From Lucinisca nassula (taxonomy: Eukaryota; Mollusca; Bivalvia; Lucinida; Lucinidae), in contig OY757023.1 in NCBI GenBank assembly GCA_963580285.1, forward strand, positions 130,170,027 to 130,234,026: DNA of 64,000 nucleotides, read 5' to 3'. Below are positions 44,655 to 54,818 of this stretch, in pieces (the stretch's first letter is position 1; every line of letters begins with the position of its first letter). Position numbers and translations under genes: made by a program. A model generated the notes under the pieces. The model was not told the origin of the DNA and did no database searches. It saw only the letters and a list, made by a program, of their open reading frames with translations.

Positions 44655-45140
44655 GTTGCATAGTTTTCCATCTTTTCGGTCGATTTTTTTTATGATTCGA
44701 CCCAAAGTAACTAGCTTAAGAAGCTTCTCGCCTGCTATTGTCCACGTGACTGACCATCTACACCTTGAAGGTACCGGTTATTTAATGAAGCTCTGTTCTG
44801 CGGCGTCTGATCAGGATCTACACTGTTTACAATGTCCATGTTCACCGGCCCAGTCTACATGGCGCACTGGCGTCACAAGGAAAGACTAGCGCTGCTATAT
44901 ATAACGGGTACATGGATTTTGAACTTGGTCAGTGATTGTCACGTGGACAATAGAAGGCGGGAAGCTTCTGTAGTCAGTAATGTTTAGTCAATTGATAAAC
45001 GATCGACCCAAGTGCGACGTGTGATCAGGATATACACGTTTTGCTTATAATATAGGAATTTAAAGGTTGAACGAAACATGTACCAATCCACACTCGAAGA
45101 CAATCGACCCACTAGTGCTGTAAGAGCTTTGATCTATAAA
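44655..45140. repeat. CCTG-type element remnant
   Basis: GTCCACGTGACTGACC and GTCACGTGGACAATAG form an inverted pair near 44738 and 44937. GATCAGGATCTACACTG is shared in type with 30301-30960 and 58588-58676. Confidence 0.5.
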
Positions 45141-45435
45141 TGATTTTTACAACAATCCTTTCATGAGAAAGTTTGATACCGAACCCACCGTTAGATCTAG
45201 AGCTAAAACTGTCAAATGCGACTTTTAGCCCCTTTCATTTTACTGAAACGGGATTGAATGCGTGACGTCCTGCTGTGTCAGAAAACCCTCCGTCTCTTAC
45301 ATGATACACATGTTTGGGGCCTCTAATTTTATAGTTCTTGAGAAATATTTGATAAAAATTAACATTGGCAAATATAGAGAGAAAGAAGAATGAAAGAACA
45401 TATGAAAAATACACCGAGAAAGGCCATTGGCACTT

Positions 45436-46400
45436 ACACGATACAAGTACATCAATGATATTTCCACTGACATTGACTTAGAAATAAGACTGTTCTCAGA
45501 TGACTGTGTTTGTTACCGGGAAATTAGAGATACAGATGACTCATTGAAACTTCAGGCTGACATAGATAGATTAGGATGTTTGGGCACGTTAATGGGGCAT
45601 GAGATTTCAGCCAGTTAAATGCAATATTATGCAGATAACTAGGAAGAGACCTAATAAAGTTGAGGCTTCTTACACCTTAGAGGGAACGGTCCTCGAGAAT
45701 GTGGACTCCATTAAATACCTTGGAGTGACAATCTCACACAACTTGAGATGGAATACTCATATTAGCAACATGTGTACTAAGGCAAATAGAACGCTTGGTT
45801 TCCTGAGGCGAAATCTTCATCAGTGCCCTCAGGATGTAAAAGAGGCAGCATATAAAGGTCTTGTTCGCCCAATCTTGGAATATGGTAGTTGTATCTGGGA
45901 CCCCAGTGGAGTGGTCCTTAACGATGAAATTGAGAAAGTTCAGAATAGAGCTGCTAGATTTGTAACAGGCAATTACTGCTTTGAAACTGGGAGCATGACT
46001 GGAATACTTGGAAAATTAAAATGGGAGTCTCTCAAGAAAAGGAGAAAAGACAGTAGGCTAATCCTTTTATACAAAGGTCTAAAGGGTGCTGCCAGCATTC
46101 CAACAGATGACCTTGTTCCCCCAGCTAGATACTGTAGAAATCACCATTCGTTGACGTTTCAGACCCTTAGCGCAAGAACTGACATTTATAAAGAGTCGTT
46201 CTTCCCCAGAACCATTAGAGATTGGAATGCCCTTCCCGATTCAATTATTCCGACAGCTGAAGGTGCTGATGATTGTGTAGCTAAATTTACCTCTTTGGTT
46301 AGAGCTAGGGACTAACTTCCCACATCACAGGTCCTGGTGTATGAATGTCATTTGACGTGTCACCAGTAACAATTCTGATTCTGATTCTGATTCTGAGTAA
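45436..46400 (+). pseudogene. Non-LTR retrotransposon RT C-terminus and 3' end
   Basis: The copy is 5'-truncated inside the RT. RLFSDDCVCYR carries the catalytic FxDD. IKYLGVTISHNLRWNTHI and GLVRPILEYGSCIWDP are the post-palm blocks. ARFVTGNYCFETGSMTGILG and FPRTIRDWNALPDS form the C-terminal domain. A +1 base near 45580 and a TAA at 45590-45592 break the frame. The 3' end is a short (TTCTGA)n tail typical of CR1/L2-like elements. Confidence 0.9.
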
Positions 46401-46512
46401 GCCGATAATGACCATAGTCTCTACATAATGTTATCGCATAATTTGCATAATCTGCTTCTAGCTTTTATGGTTTAACTTGCACCTTTTGTCGAAGCGGGTT
46501 ATATTTAACATT

Positions 46513-46829
46513 AACTATGTTTGTTTGTTTTGTTTGATTTGAGGTTTAACGCCCCTGTCAACACTGTAAAGGTCATTTTGGAGACGTTGCTTCCAATTTT
46601 GTGGGACTTTTACCCGACACTGAGATGAAATGACATCTCAAGCCCTGTCGCCCAATGAAACCAAACGGGTTTATTAGCGTGGACGGTCTGCCTCACACCG
46701 CGGTTCCTGGACAGGCTTAGATCCTCTAAGCGGTTTACCAGTACTAGTGTGCGGGTCTGATTTAGCTCTGCGTGGAAGCATCATGCAGCCCATATATTTC
46801 TTCAAGCCCCTATGGGCGGGGGCCTAACA
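46513..46829 (-). mobile_element. SINE S1, full length
   Basis: On the minus strand it runs GCCCCCGCCCATAGGGGC to GGGGCGTTAAACCTC and CAAACAAAACAAAC. It sits inside the 3.66-kb TIR element. Confidence 0.9.
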
Positions 46830-46865
46830 CTAACTGTGTGTATAGGATTTAATATCTCGTAATGA

Positions 46866-47054
46866 CTAGATTACGAAATACTTAGTCGAGGTGAGGTGAG
46901 TGTTTGAGTTTTACGTCCCACAAACAGCTAAGGTCATACGCAGACGGGACCTCGGTTTAAAGACTCATCCGAAAGTCTCGAGAAGCCCGGGATCGATCCT
47001 GCGATCCCTGGTTTACAAGGCGAATAGCGTAACCACTACACCACGAAGGCTTCT
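46866..47054 (-). mobile_element. SINE S4, with tRNA head
   Basis: On the minus strand GCCTTCGTGGTGTAGTGG gives an A box and GGATCGATCCCGGG a B box. The body TCGGATGAGTC, AAACCGAGGTCCCGTC follows, then a tail of ACTCAAACACTCACCTC. Confidence 0.85.
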
Positions 47055-47372
47055 AAAGATACTAAGTCGAAATTTCGAGTTATTAAATCGAAATTTCTAG
47101 ATGTTTAGTCGACATTTCGAGTGGCTAAGTCGCAATTTCGAGAGATATTAAGTCGAAATTTCGAGTTAATAAGTCGAACGTCGAAATTTCGAGTAAATAA
47201 GTCGAAATTTCGAGTTATTATGTCCCAATTTCGAGATACGAAGTCAAAATTTCGAGATACTAAGTCGAAATTTCGTGTTAATAACTCGACATTTCGAGCT
47301 ATTATGTCGCAATTTCGAGATACGAAGTCGAAATTTCGAAATACTAAGGCGAAATTTCGAGATACTTATCAA
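47055..47372 (-). repeat. Subterminal array, right
   Basis: About 15 units of the same 21-bp repeat in inverted orientation (AAGTCGAAATTTCGAGTTA). Unit spacing is slightly less regular than in the left array. Confidence 0.9.
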
Positions 47373-47458
47373 AAGAAACAAAAAGTATACCTTGCCCTAA
47401 TGCTCTTCCGTACCCAATGACTATGCATAAATAAAATCCGAAAACACGCATTTTCAAT

Positions 47459-47650
47459 AACAGTAAAATACCGCTATTAAGACCACCTAAAATTACTATT
47501 TTTGTGGGAACTCAGTGAGGGGATTGTAACGAGTAACCACTATCTATGTGTTTGAGCAGACATATGAAAAATACTGTTATCTCCTATAGACCCTAGTTCT
47601 ACTATATAAAAATGGGGTTTCAGTAGGGGTCAAATTTATATAGGAGACAC
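47459..47650. mobile_element. GGTC-MITE end fused to a palA fragment
   Basis: CAGTAAAATACCGCTATTAA (47462) is the GGTC-MITE end. From about 47505 the text is palA right core and small hairpin, ending near TTATATAGGAGAC. Confidence 0.65.
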
Positions 47651-47703
47651 ACATTATTTATTCATTGTCCACAACATAGACTTAAGGGACTCATCATGAG
47701 ACT

Positions 47704-48262
47704 TTGATTTGAGCTTTAACTTTCCCGTCAACACTATAAAGGTAATTTGGAGACGTTGCTTCCAATTATCTGGGACATTTACCCGACATTGAGATGAAAT
47801 GACTACTCAAGGCATGCCGCCCAATGAAACTCATAGTGTTACAAGCATGGACTTGCACCACTATGCCTGCGCAGGCTTAGACCCTCTAAGCGGTTTACCA
47901 GTACTCATGTGCAGTCGGTTTCAGCTCTGCGTGGAAGCATCATGCCATCACAAAAACAGGCCTATATAATTTTGAGTCCCTTGAACCCCACTTGTATATA
48001 GTAAAACTGGGGTTTACAGGGTAAAGCGTATTTTTCTTATTTCTGCTGTAAAATATAGATTGTGGGTACCCGTTAGAACCGCCACATCGAGGCGGTTCTA
48101 ACGAGTACCCACAATCTATATTTTGAGCAGAAATAAAAAAAAATATCACAAACTGTCGTCTATTTTTTTTTGTTTTTAATTGGTAAAATTTACAGTGTAT
48201 TTGTATAGGCATGTTTTCGTAATGCAGCCCAACCTATCTCTTCAAGCCCCCGATTGATGGGG
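47704..48262 (-). mobile_element. SINE S1 split by palA
   Basis: The left part ends GTGGAAGCATCATGC. It resumes after palA with CAGCCCAACCTATCTC and ends CCCCCGATTGATGGGG. Confidence 0.85.
47946..48224 (+). mobile_element. palA, full length, inserted in S1
   Basis: It starts CATCACAAAAACAGGCC and ends GGCATGTTTTCGTAATG, 279 bp. The core is nearly perfect. The S1 flanks allow at most a 1-bp duplication if the element is CAT...ATG. Confidence 0.9.
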
Positions 48263-48424
48263 AGGGTTGTTATCAGACGGTTGTAAATAAGGTACACGGG
48301 ATTATTTTTTTCTTGTATACTTAAAATGTGAATAGGGGTGATATTATACATCGTCGATCGCCTCGGACACTGATAATTGTTTGGCAATCTTCGGCAAATG
48401 AAAGACAAAGTTCAGCATGCCAAA

Positions 48425-48630
48425 ACCTATGTCCTGGAGCAGAAATAAGAAAAAAAAATAACGTATACCTTTTAATAGTGTTTTCTGTGGTCTACATTAA
48501 GTAGGGTTTTCAAGGATGCTAATCTATATAGCGAGTACTCTTAGCAGTCGGTGCTCTTCACTGAGCAAACGTATCCGGAGGCTTTTTTTGCTCATCACGA
48601 AAACACGCCTATGTAATTTTAACCCCCTTG
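48425..48630. mobile_element. palA fragments
   Basis: A right core arm and small hairpin (48425-48530) and, separately, a left end at 48593 (CATCACGAAAACACGCC). The latter is cut off by the RETRO-P tail at 48631. Confidence 0.7.
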
Positions 48631-49292
48631 AAAAGTAGAAGTAAAACAAAGATCAGGAATCGATACAATTAACTTACTCCACCCATCAAAGACACCAAAG
48701 GGAAAGAAACACAAACATAAAGCGACCAGACCATGATGAAAACCTAAACAAAGGAAGGCCATAAGGACAGTTACTTTCCCACAAAATGGCCAAATGGCCA
48801 TCCAAAATAAAAAGACACAAGTGATACATACAGTAAGTAACAAACAACAACATAAATAAACCTCCAGAGAAGAACCGCCTTGGAACGGTCAGGGGTGGGG
48901 GGGGGGGGGTGGGGGGGTTGCTTAAATCGATTTTACATGGCCATAATCCTCGCCCTTACCTCTGTCGCGGTATACACTAATTTTGTTTAGTCCTCATGAA
49001 GGCTTCTTAACTTATCAGTGTAACATCTCCGAGAACATACAAATAAAAAAAAAACTACAGAGACGAAACAAGGTTGAGGACTCGACAGCATACAATAACA
49101 GAATTGCTGGAGCAAAAGAAAACCAACAGTTAGACTCCGAGGGGCCCGACCAAAGACGGAGCATCAGGCGCCAACCAACATGAAGAATACTAAAATAAAA
49201 TTCCATATATGTTTTTACGCTGGAACCGTCATATCGACCCGACCAAAGACGGAGTATCAGGCGCCAACCAACATAAAGAACCAGTGCTTCAG
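48631..49292 (-). mobile_element. RETRO-P 3' region, with internal duplication
   Basis: The tail CTTTGTTTTACTTCTAC is at the left, with a G-run at 48895-48917. GGCGCCAACCAACAT occurs twice (49168, 49260) with about 90 bp duplicated. The element continues beyond the insert at 50053. Confidence 0.8.
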
Positions 49293-50052
49293 CTGAAGTG
49301 CACGACCCGCCGGATGCTTTTAGCTTTATGAGTGTAACCATATATGGGAATGGCGGCCATTTTGGTCATGTGACCTGGACCTAAAACGGTTCCCCCAATA
49401 AATGCGCCTTATCGTAAGATGCAAAAATATATCTTATACTTTAGTACTGTATTCTGAATCGTTTGCAGGATAAAATGCATTCTTACTTTTCCAATACAAA
49501 AGCAAATGTGTCAAAGTTTGACCTAGGCACAAAGAATGTCAAATCAACCCAGGGTCACCATTTTAGCACTTTATGATGGGCCTACGTCCCAAATGCTATT
49601 TATCAAGTTTCGTGGAAATCTGCCCAGTGGTTCTGGAGAAGACTATTTTTGAAGGGTTTTTACCATATATGGCTTGGCGGCAATTTTGGTCATGTGACCT
49701 GGACCCCAGGAGCAAATTTTGGTTTTACCCATCCCATTGAGGCTCCATATGAAATTTGACTTAAGTCGGCCCAACGGTTTCCGAGGAGAAGCAGTTCGAA
49801 AAGTTTCACATTTTTCGCCTCGGCGAGGCTATACTAAATGGAATGTAATATTTGGCAAGTTCATTGGTTAGATCTCATTGATATCTATCAGTATGCCAAA
49901 AATTATTTAAATAGTCCAATCGGTTAAGTCACTATCACCAATTTTCACAAACGGGTTACGGACGTACGGACTGACAGAATGACACGGTGATTTTAGGGCA
50001 CTCTTAGCAAATCAACCGACTTCAGTCGGTCGCTTTTTCTGCGGGTCGTGCA
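49293..50052. mobile_element. 760-bp TIR element inserted in RETRO-P
   Basis: The ends are GTGCACGACCCGCCGG and CTGCGGGTCGTGCAAT, giving 11-12 bp perfect TIRs. TGGTCATGTGACCTGGACC occurs twice inside (49363 and 49689). It has no coding frame, so it is presumably non-autonomous. Confidence 0.75.
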
Positions 50053-50210
50053 ATACTAAAATAAAATTCCATTTATGCTTTTACGCTTGAACCGTCATAT
50101 AATCTTAGGCCCGACCCACCGGTGTGCAATCAAAGAGGGAAGCAAAGTTGCCAACCGTGATTGGGTTAATCACCATGCATGCAGTCTGTTAACCACCATG
50201 CAGAGTCTGA
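50053..50210 (-). mobile_element. RETRO-P continuation
   Basis: ATACTAAAATAAAATTCCAT is shared with 49190. It continues to the end of the coding part (complement of VVNPIT region) near 50150-50190. Confidence 0.75.
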
Positions 50211-50215
50211 TTCAG

Positions 50216-50500
50216 CAACCAAATCTCCTCCTCTTTTATTAAAGTGTGGGATACCTTGTCTGTCTTTCTTCGGGCTAATGATATATCTGCATAAGTCTCT
50301 GGGATTTGCCTTTACATCACCTATAAAGTTATTCACATACAAACCATGCTGATTTTTTTTTTGTCATTCTTGATTTCTCGTCGTTTTGCCCTGAGTTTAC
50401 TACTACTCAACTTGTTTTAGCCTTAGCATGAATCTTATTTCTTCTCCGAACCTTCCGACTTATCTCTAGTGCAATCCAAGGAATCGAAGATACAGACCTG
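50216..50500 (-). pseudogene. Non-LTR retrotransposon ORF2 linker fragment
   Basis: On the minus strand, frames broken by stops and a shift read PWIALEISRKVRRRNKIHAK, then YVNNFIGDVKANPRDLCRYI and RQGIP. This is the usual linker between endonuclease and RT in Jockey/CR1-like ORF2 proteins. No RT follows. Confidence 0.7.
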
Positions 50501-50519
50501 CTTGTTTTGGAGGGGATAT

Positions 50520-50767
50520 GATTTTCGGACCACCACTTTTATATAGTAAACTGGGGTTTTCCGGGGTAAATATTATTTTTCTTATTTCTCAACTGACATA
50601 TAGATTGTGGGTACTCGTTAGAAACGCCACGATGAGGCGGTTCTAACGAGTACCCACAATGTTTATTTTGAGCAGAAATAAGAAAACATTACATTTTTCA
50701 TCTTAAAATTTTCGATTTCTCGGCGGTAAAATTGTAAATGTATTTGAATAGGCGTGTTTTCGTAATG
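50520..50767 (+). mobile_element. palA, left end lost
   Basis: Small hairpin, core and right end GGCGTGTTTTCGTAATG are present. Confidence 0.85.
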
Positions 50768-50788
50768 TTGTTGACGCCCAGCTATTGT

Positions 50789-50818
50789 CGTTTTTTTTTT
50801 TTTTTTTTTTTTTTTTTT
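50789..50818. repeat. Poly-T run
   Basis: About 30 T, followed by unassigned sequence to 51052. Confidence 0.95.
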
Positions 50819-51052
50819 GAGGTTCATTGTTCAGTTTCTTTGTTTAGCATAATCCATCAAGTTGATGGATGTTATACATTTACGTAAAACATGTATGTTA
50901 TTGACCGTTGGTGGTTCCAAAGGTTTTATAAAACAATAGATACAATTTCATCTTGAAACCAACCAATTTATCACGCATACCATTATGGCAACAAACCCGT
51001 GTGATGCAATGGGCATCCAGACATGCCGCGTGTTTGATGAACCGCCTCATTT

Positions 51053-51544
51053 GTCTGTTTGATTTAAGAAATAGATCAGCTCTAGCTAGTGATTTGTTGA
51101 GTAATAAATCACAGTTTGGAGGTCAGTTGTAAAGTAGACAAATCACGAGCGCGTAGCGCGCGTGATTTGTCTACTTACAACTGACCGACAAACTGTGATT
51201 TATTACCAAACAAATCACTAGCTAGAGCTGATTTATTTCGATTCTAACACGCTGAAACTCGGCAATAATGCTATTGTTTCCTTCAAATTCTCACAACTTT
51301 TCGCCATTGTTAGAAGTAATCCCGCTAAAATTATCGACTGTAACACATGCATTTATCTCCTTTTCTAACGTTTTCGATGCGAGAAAAGGACGTCACACCG
51401 TCTAACGTCAAGGAAATCGACTAGTGACGTCATAAATTTGCAGTTTTTAATGACGTCACTCGTCACGCTCTTCCGAGCTGTGATTTGTTGCAGAATAAAA
51501 CACAGTTATTTTCCATTGCCTATATAGGCGCGCTGTGTTAGAAT
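51053..51544 (+). mobile_element. F3 element, copy 2
   Basis: It is 492 bp against 490 bp for copy 1, with the same hairpin and body. It ends GCGCGCTGTGTTAGAAT and abuts an S1 directly. Confidence 0.85.
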
Positions 51545-51833
51545 TGATGTTTAACATCCTCGTCAACACCATAAAGGTCATTTTGGAAACGTTACTTCCA
51601 ATTTTGTGGGACTTTTACCCGACATTGAGATGAAAGGACATCTCAAGCCCTGTCGCCCAATAAAACCAATAGGGTTTATATGCATGGACGGTCCGACTCG
51701 CTCCCCTTGTCTGGGCAGGCTTAGATCCTCTAAGCGGTTTACCAGTACTCCGGTGCGTCCAGATTCAGCTCTGTGCAGAAGCATCATGCAGCCCATTTAT
51801 TTCTTCAAGCCCCAATGGGCGGGGGCTGGATCT
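51545..51833 (-). mobile_element. SINE S1
   Basis: On the minus strand GCCCCCGCCCATTGGGGC to GACGAGGATGTTAAAC. It lacks the (CAAA)n tail, which would fall at the F3 junction. Confidence 0.85.
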
Positions 51834-51983
51834 GCATCACCGCATCATTGTATTATAGCTTAGGCAACGCTAAAAAACTTCAAAGAAATATGTGTTTTAC
51901 TGCGATGCGCTTTGGGCGACTGACTCTGGGAGAGTCATCCGGTTACCAGGTTCCTGGTTAATCGAACACAATATTTATCAAAC

Positions 51984-52271
51984 CATCACGAAAACACGCG
52001 CCTATATAATTTTGAACCCCTTGAACCCCACTTTTATATAGTAAAACTAGGGTTTCCGAGGGTATTCCTTATTATTCTTATTTCTGCTCTAAAATATAGA
52101 TTGCGGGTACTCGTTAGAACCGCCTCGATGAGGCGGTTCTAACGAGTGCCCACAATCTATATTTTAGAGCAGAAAAAAGAAAAATATCAGAATTTTTCAC
52201 ATTAAAATTTTCATTTTTTTTTTTCGGCGATAAAGGTGGCAATGTATTTGTATAGGCGTGTTTTCGTAATG
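51984..52271 (+). mobile_element. palA, full length
   Basis: It starts CATCACGAAAACACGCG and ends GGCGTGTTTTCGTAATG, 288 bp, with complete small and core hairpins. Confidence 0.95.
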
Positions 52272-52291
52272 GCAAACGACGAGAGGCTCCG

Positions 52292-52501
52292 CATCCCGAA
52301 TACACGCCTGTATAATTTTGATCCCCTTGAACCCAATTTTTATATAATTAAACTGGGGTTTACAGGGGTAAACATTTTTTCTGCTCTACAATCTATATTG
52401 TGAGCAGAAATAAGGAAAATATCATAATGTTTTATCTTAAAATTTTCGTTTTTTTCGGTGGTAAAATGTAGAATGTATTTGTAAAGGCGTGTTTTCTAAT
52501 G
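52292..52501 (+). mobile_element. palA lacking the core hairpin
   Basis: It starts CATCCCGAATACACGCC and ends GCGTGTTTTCTAATG. CTGCTCTACAATCTATATTG stands where the core should be, so nearly all paired sequence is gone while the flanks are kept. Confidence 0.85.
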
Positions 52502-52680
52502 AATTGCTCAAGTGTTTTGGGAAATATCTCACCTTAATCCACGTGCTAAGCACGCTCAGAATGAAAGTATACAGAAACAAAGGAGACTTTTCGACTGCTT
52601 AATCCACAGTTTTTCTGAATGTTAAAATTTCCTTAGTGAATCTTCAAGCTGACTTTCCTTAACTTAGAGAGATATCGTAA

Positions 52681-52962
52681 CATCAAGTGAACACGTCCGT
52701 GAAATGAAGGCCCCACTAAACCCCAATGTATACAGAGGGAATTGGGGTTTACGGGGGTAAACATTATTTTTCTTATTTCTGCTCCAAGACATAGGCTGTG
52801 AGTACTCGTTAGAACCGCCTCAATGAGGCGGTTCTAACGAGCACCCACAACCTATGCTTGAAGTATTTATAAGAAAAAATGTCACAGATTTTATCTTGAA
52901 AATGGCCATTTTGGAGATGTAACAAAAAATACACTTTGTCGCAAGGGTGTGTTATCGTAATG
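52681..52962 (+). mobile_element. palB, full length
   Basis: It starts CATCAAGTGAACACGTCC and ends GGGTGTGTTATCGTAATG. The core is nearly perfect. Confidence 0.95.
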
Positions 52963-52994
52963 ATTATTTGCTTAAATACATGTACATATTTACA

Positions 52995-54347
52995 GAGATT
53001 GTGGGTATCCATTGAAGTGGTACTACTGAGATTGTGGGTATCCATTGAAGTGGAACTACTGACATTGTGGGTATCCATTGAAGTGGTACTACTGAGATTG
53101 TGTGTATCGATTGAAGTGGTACTACTGAGATTGTGGGTATCCATTGAAGTGGTACTACTGAGATTGTGGGTATCCATTGAAGTGGTACTACTGAGATTGT
53201 GGGTATCCATTGAAGTTGTACTACTGAGATTGTGGGTATCCAATGAAGTGTTACTACTGAGATTGTGGGTATCCAATGAAGTGGTACTACTGAGATTGTG
53301 GGTATCCAATGAAGAGGTACTACTGAGATTGTGGGTATCCAATGAAGAGGTACTACTGAGATTGTGGGTATCCAATGAAGAGGTACTACTGAGATTGTGG
53401 GTATCCAATGAAGAGGTACTACTGAGATTGTGGGTATCCAATGAAGTGGTACTACTGAGATTGTGGGTATCCAATGAAGTGGTACTACTGAGATCGTGTG
53501 TATCCAATGAAGTGGTACTACTGAGATTGTGGGTACCCAATGAAGTGGTGCTACTGAGATTGTGGGTATCCAATGAAGTGGTACTACTGAGATTGTGGGT
53601 ATCCAATGAAGTGGTTCTACTGAGATTGTGGGTATACAATGAAGTGGTACTACTGAGATTGTGGGTATCCAATAAAGTGGTACTACTGAGATTGTGGGTA
53701 TCCAATGAAGTGGTACTACTGAGATTGTGGGTATCCATTGAAGTGGTACTACTGAGATTGTGGGTATCCATTGATGTGGTACTACTGAGATTGTGGGTAT
53801 CAATTGATGTGGTACTACTATGATTGTGGGTACCCATTGATGTGGTACTACTGAGATTGTGGGTATCCAATGAAGTGGTACTACTGAGATCGTGGGTATC
53901 CAATGAAGTGGTACTACTGAGATTGTTGGTACCCAATGAAGTGGTGCTACTGAGATTGTGGGTATCCAATGAAGTGGTACTACTGAGATTGTGGGTATCC
54001 AATGAAGTGGTGCTACTGAGATTGTGGGTATCCAATGAAGTGGTACTACTGAGATTGTGGGTATCCAATGAAGTGATACTACTGAGATTGTGGGTATCCA
54101 ATGAAGTGGTACTACTGAGATTGTGGGTATCCATTGAAGTGGTACTACTGAGATTGTGGGTATCCATTGGTGTGGTACTACAAAGATTGTGGGTATCCAT
54201 TGAAGTGGTACTACTAAGATTGTGGATATCCATTGAAGTGGTACTACTGAGATTGTGGGTATCCGATGAAGTGGTACTACTGAGATTGTGGGTATCCGAT
54301 GAAGTGGTACTACTGAGATTGTGGGTACCCATTGAAGTGGTACTACT
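52995..54347. repeat. 33-bp minisatellite, 41 units
   Basis: The unit begins GAGATTGTGGGTATCC and ends AAGTGGTACTACT. Unit starts checked at 52995, 53490, 53886, 54315 and 54348 all fall on a strict 33-bp register, so 41 units carry no net indel. Because 33 is a multiple of three, several frames stay open. The longest is minus-strand and repeats the 11-residue LSSTTSLDTHN. Confidence 0.95.
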
Positions 54348-54351
54348 GAGC

Positions 54352-54818
54352 ACTGCTGGCCAACCCCTGAAATAAACACCCCTCTAAACCCGCACTTCAT
54401 TCAGAACAAAAGTGGGCTTTGTCTTTGGGTGTTTGTGTCGCCTATATTATTTTATTTGGATCGCCTGTTGGCCATTTTGTGGGAAAGTAACTGTCCTTTT
54501 GGCTTTCCGCTATTGTTGTTTCCATTAGGGTCTCTTGTTTCATGTTTGTGTTTCTTTACCTTTGGTGTCTCTGATTGGAGCTGTGGGTTAATTGTATCGA
54601 TTCCTGATCATTGCCTTCACTTCTATTTTGTAGTGTCATATTACTGCTCCAAGACATAGGTTATCGGAACTCGTAAAAATCCCATCCAGGAGGCGGTTCT
54701 AACGAGCACCCACGACATATGTTTGGAGTATATGTAACAAAAATATCACAAATGGTCATCAAAAAAAAAAAAAAAAAAAAAAAAAAATCGTTTTTGAGAT
54801 AAGAGGAAAATGTACCAT
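54352..54818 (+). mobile_element. palB split by RETRO-P
   Basis: A degraded left end (CCTGAAATAAACACCCC, CACTTCATTCAGAAC) is followed by a RETRO-P tail (54418-54627). The core (GACATAGGTTATCGG to CGAGCACCCACGAC) comes next, with an A-run at 54759-54787. Confidence 0.7.
54418..54627 (+). mobile_element. RETRO-P 3'-tail fragment in palB
   Basis: TTTGTCTTTGGGTGTTTGTG to TCATTGCCTTCACTTCTA, 5'-truncated. Confidence 0.85.

Larger units (their letters stand above)
43745..47405. mobile_element. 3.66-kb TIR transposon with mirrored subterminal arrays
   Basis: The left end GGGCATTGCGGCCAGGTA and the complement of the right end, GAGCATTAGGGCAAGGTA, align over about 60 bp. Both continue as TTTCTTTTGATA(G/A)GTATCTC. 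Each TIR runs into a roughly 315-bp array of a 21-bp unit, inverted at the two ends. The interior holds a Tc1-like remnant, a non-LTR RT tail, S1 and S4. I could not define a target duplication. Confidence 0.8.

Noticed and set aside
52809..54400. Long minus-strand open frames of 514 and 478 codons, and plus-strand frames of 295 and 183 codons
   Set aside because: They are products of a 33-bp repeat whose length is a multiple of three. Several overlapping frames are open at once, and the ends run into palB or flank sequence.
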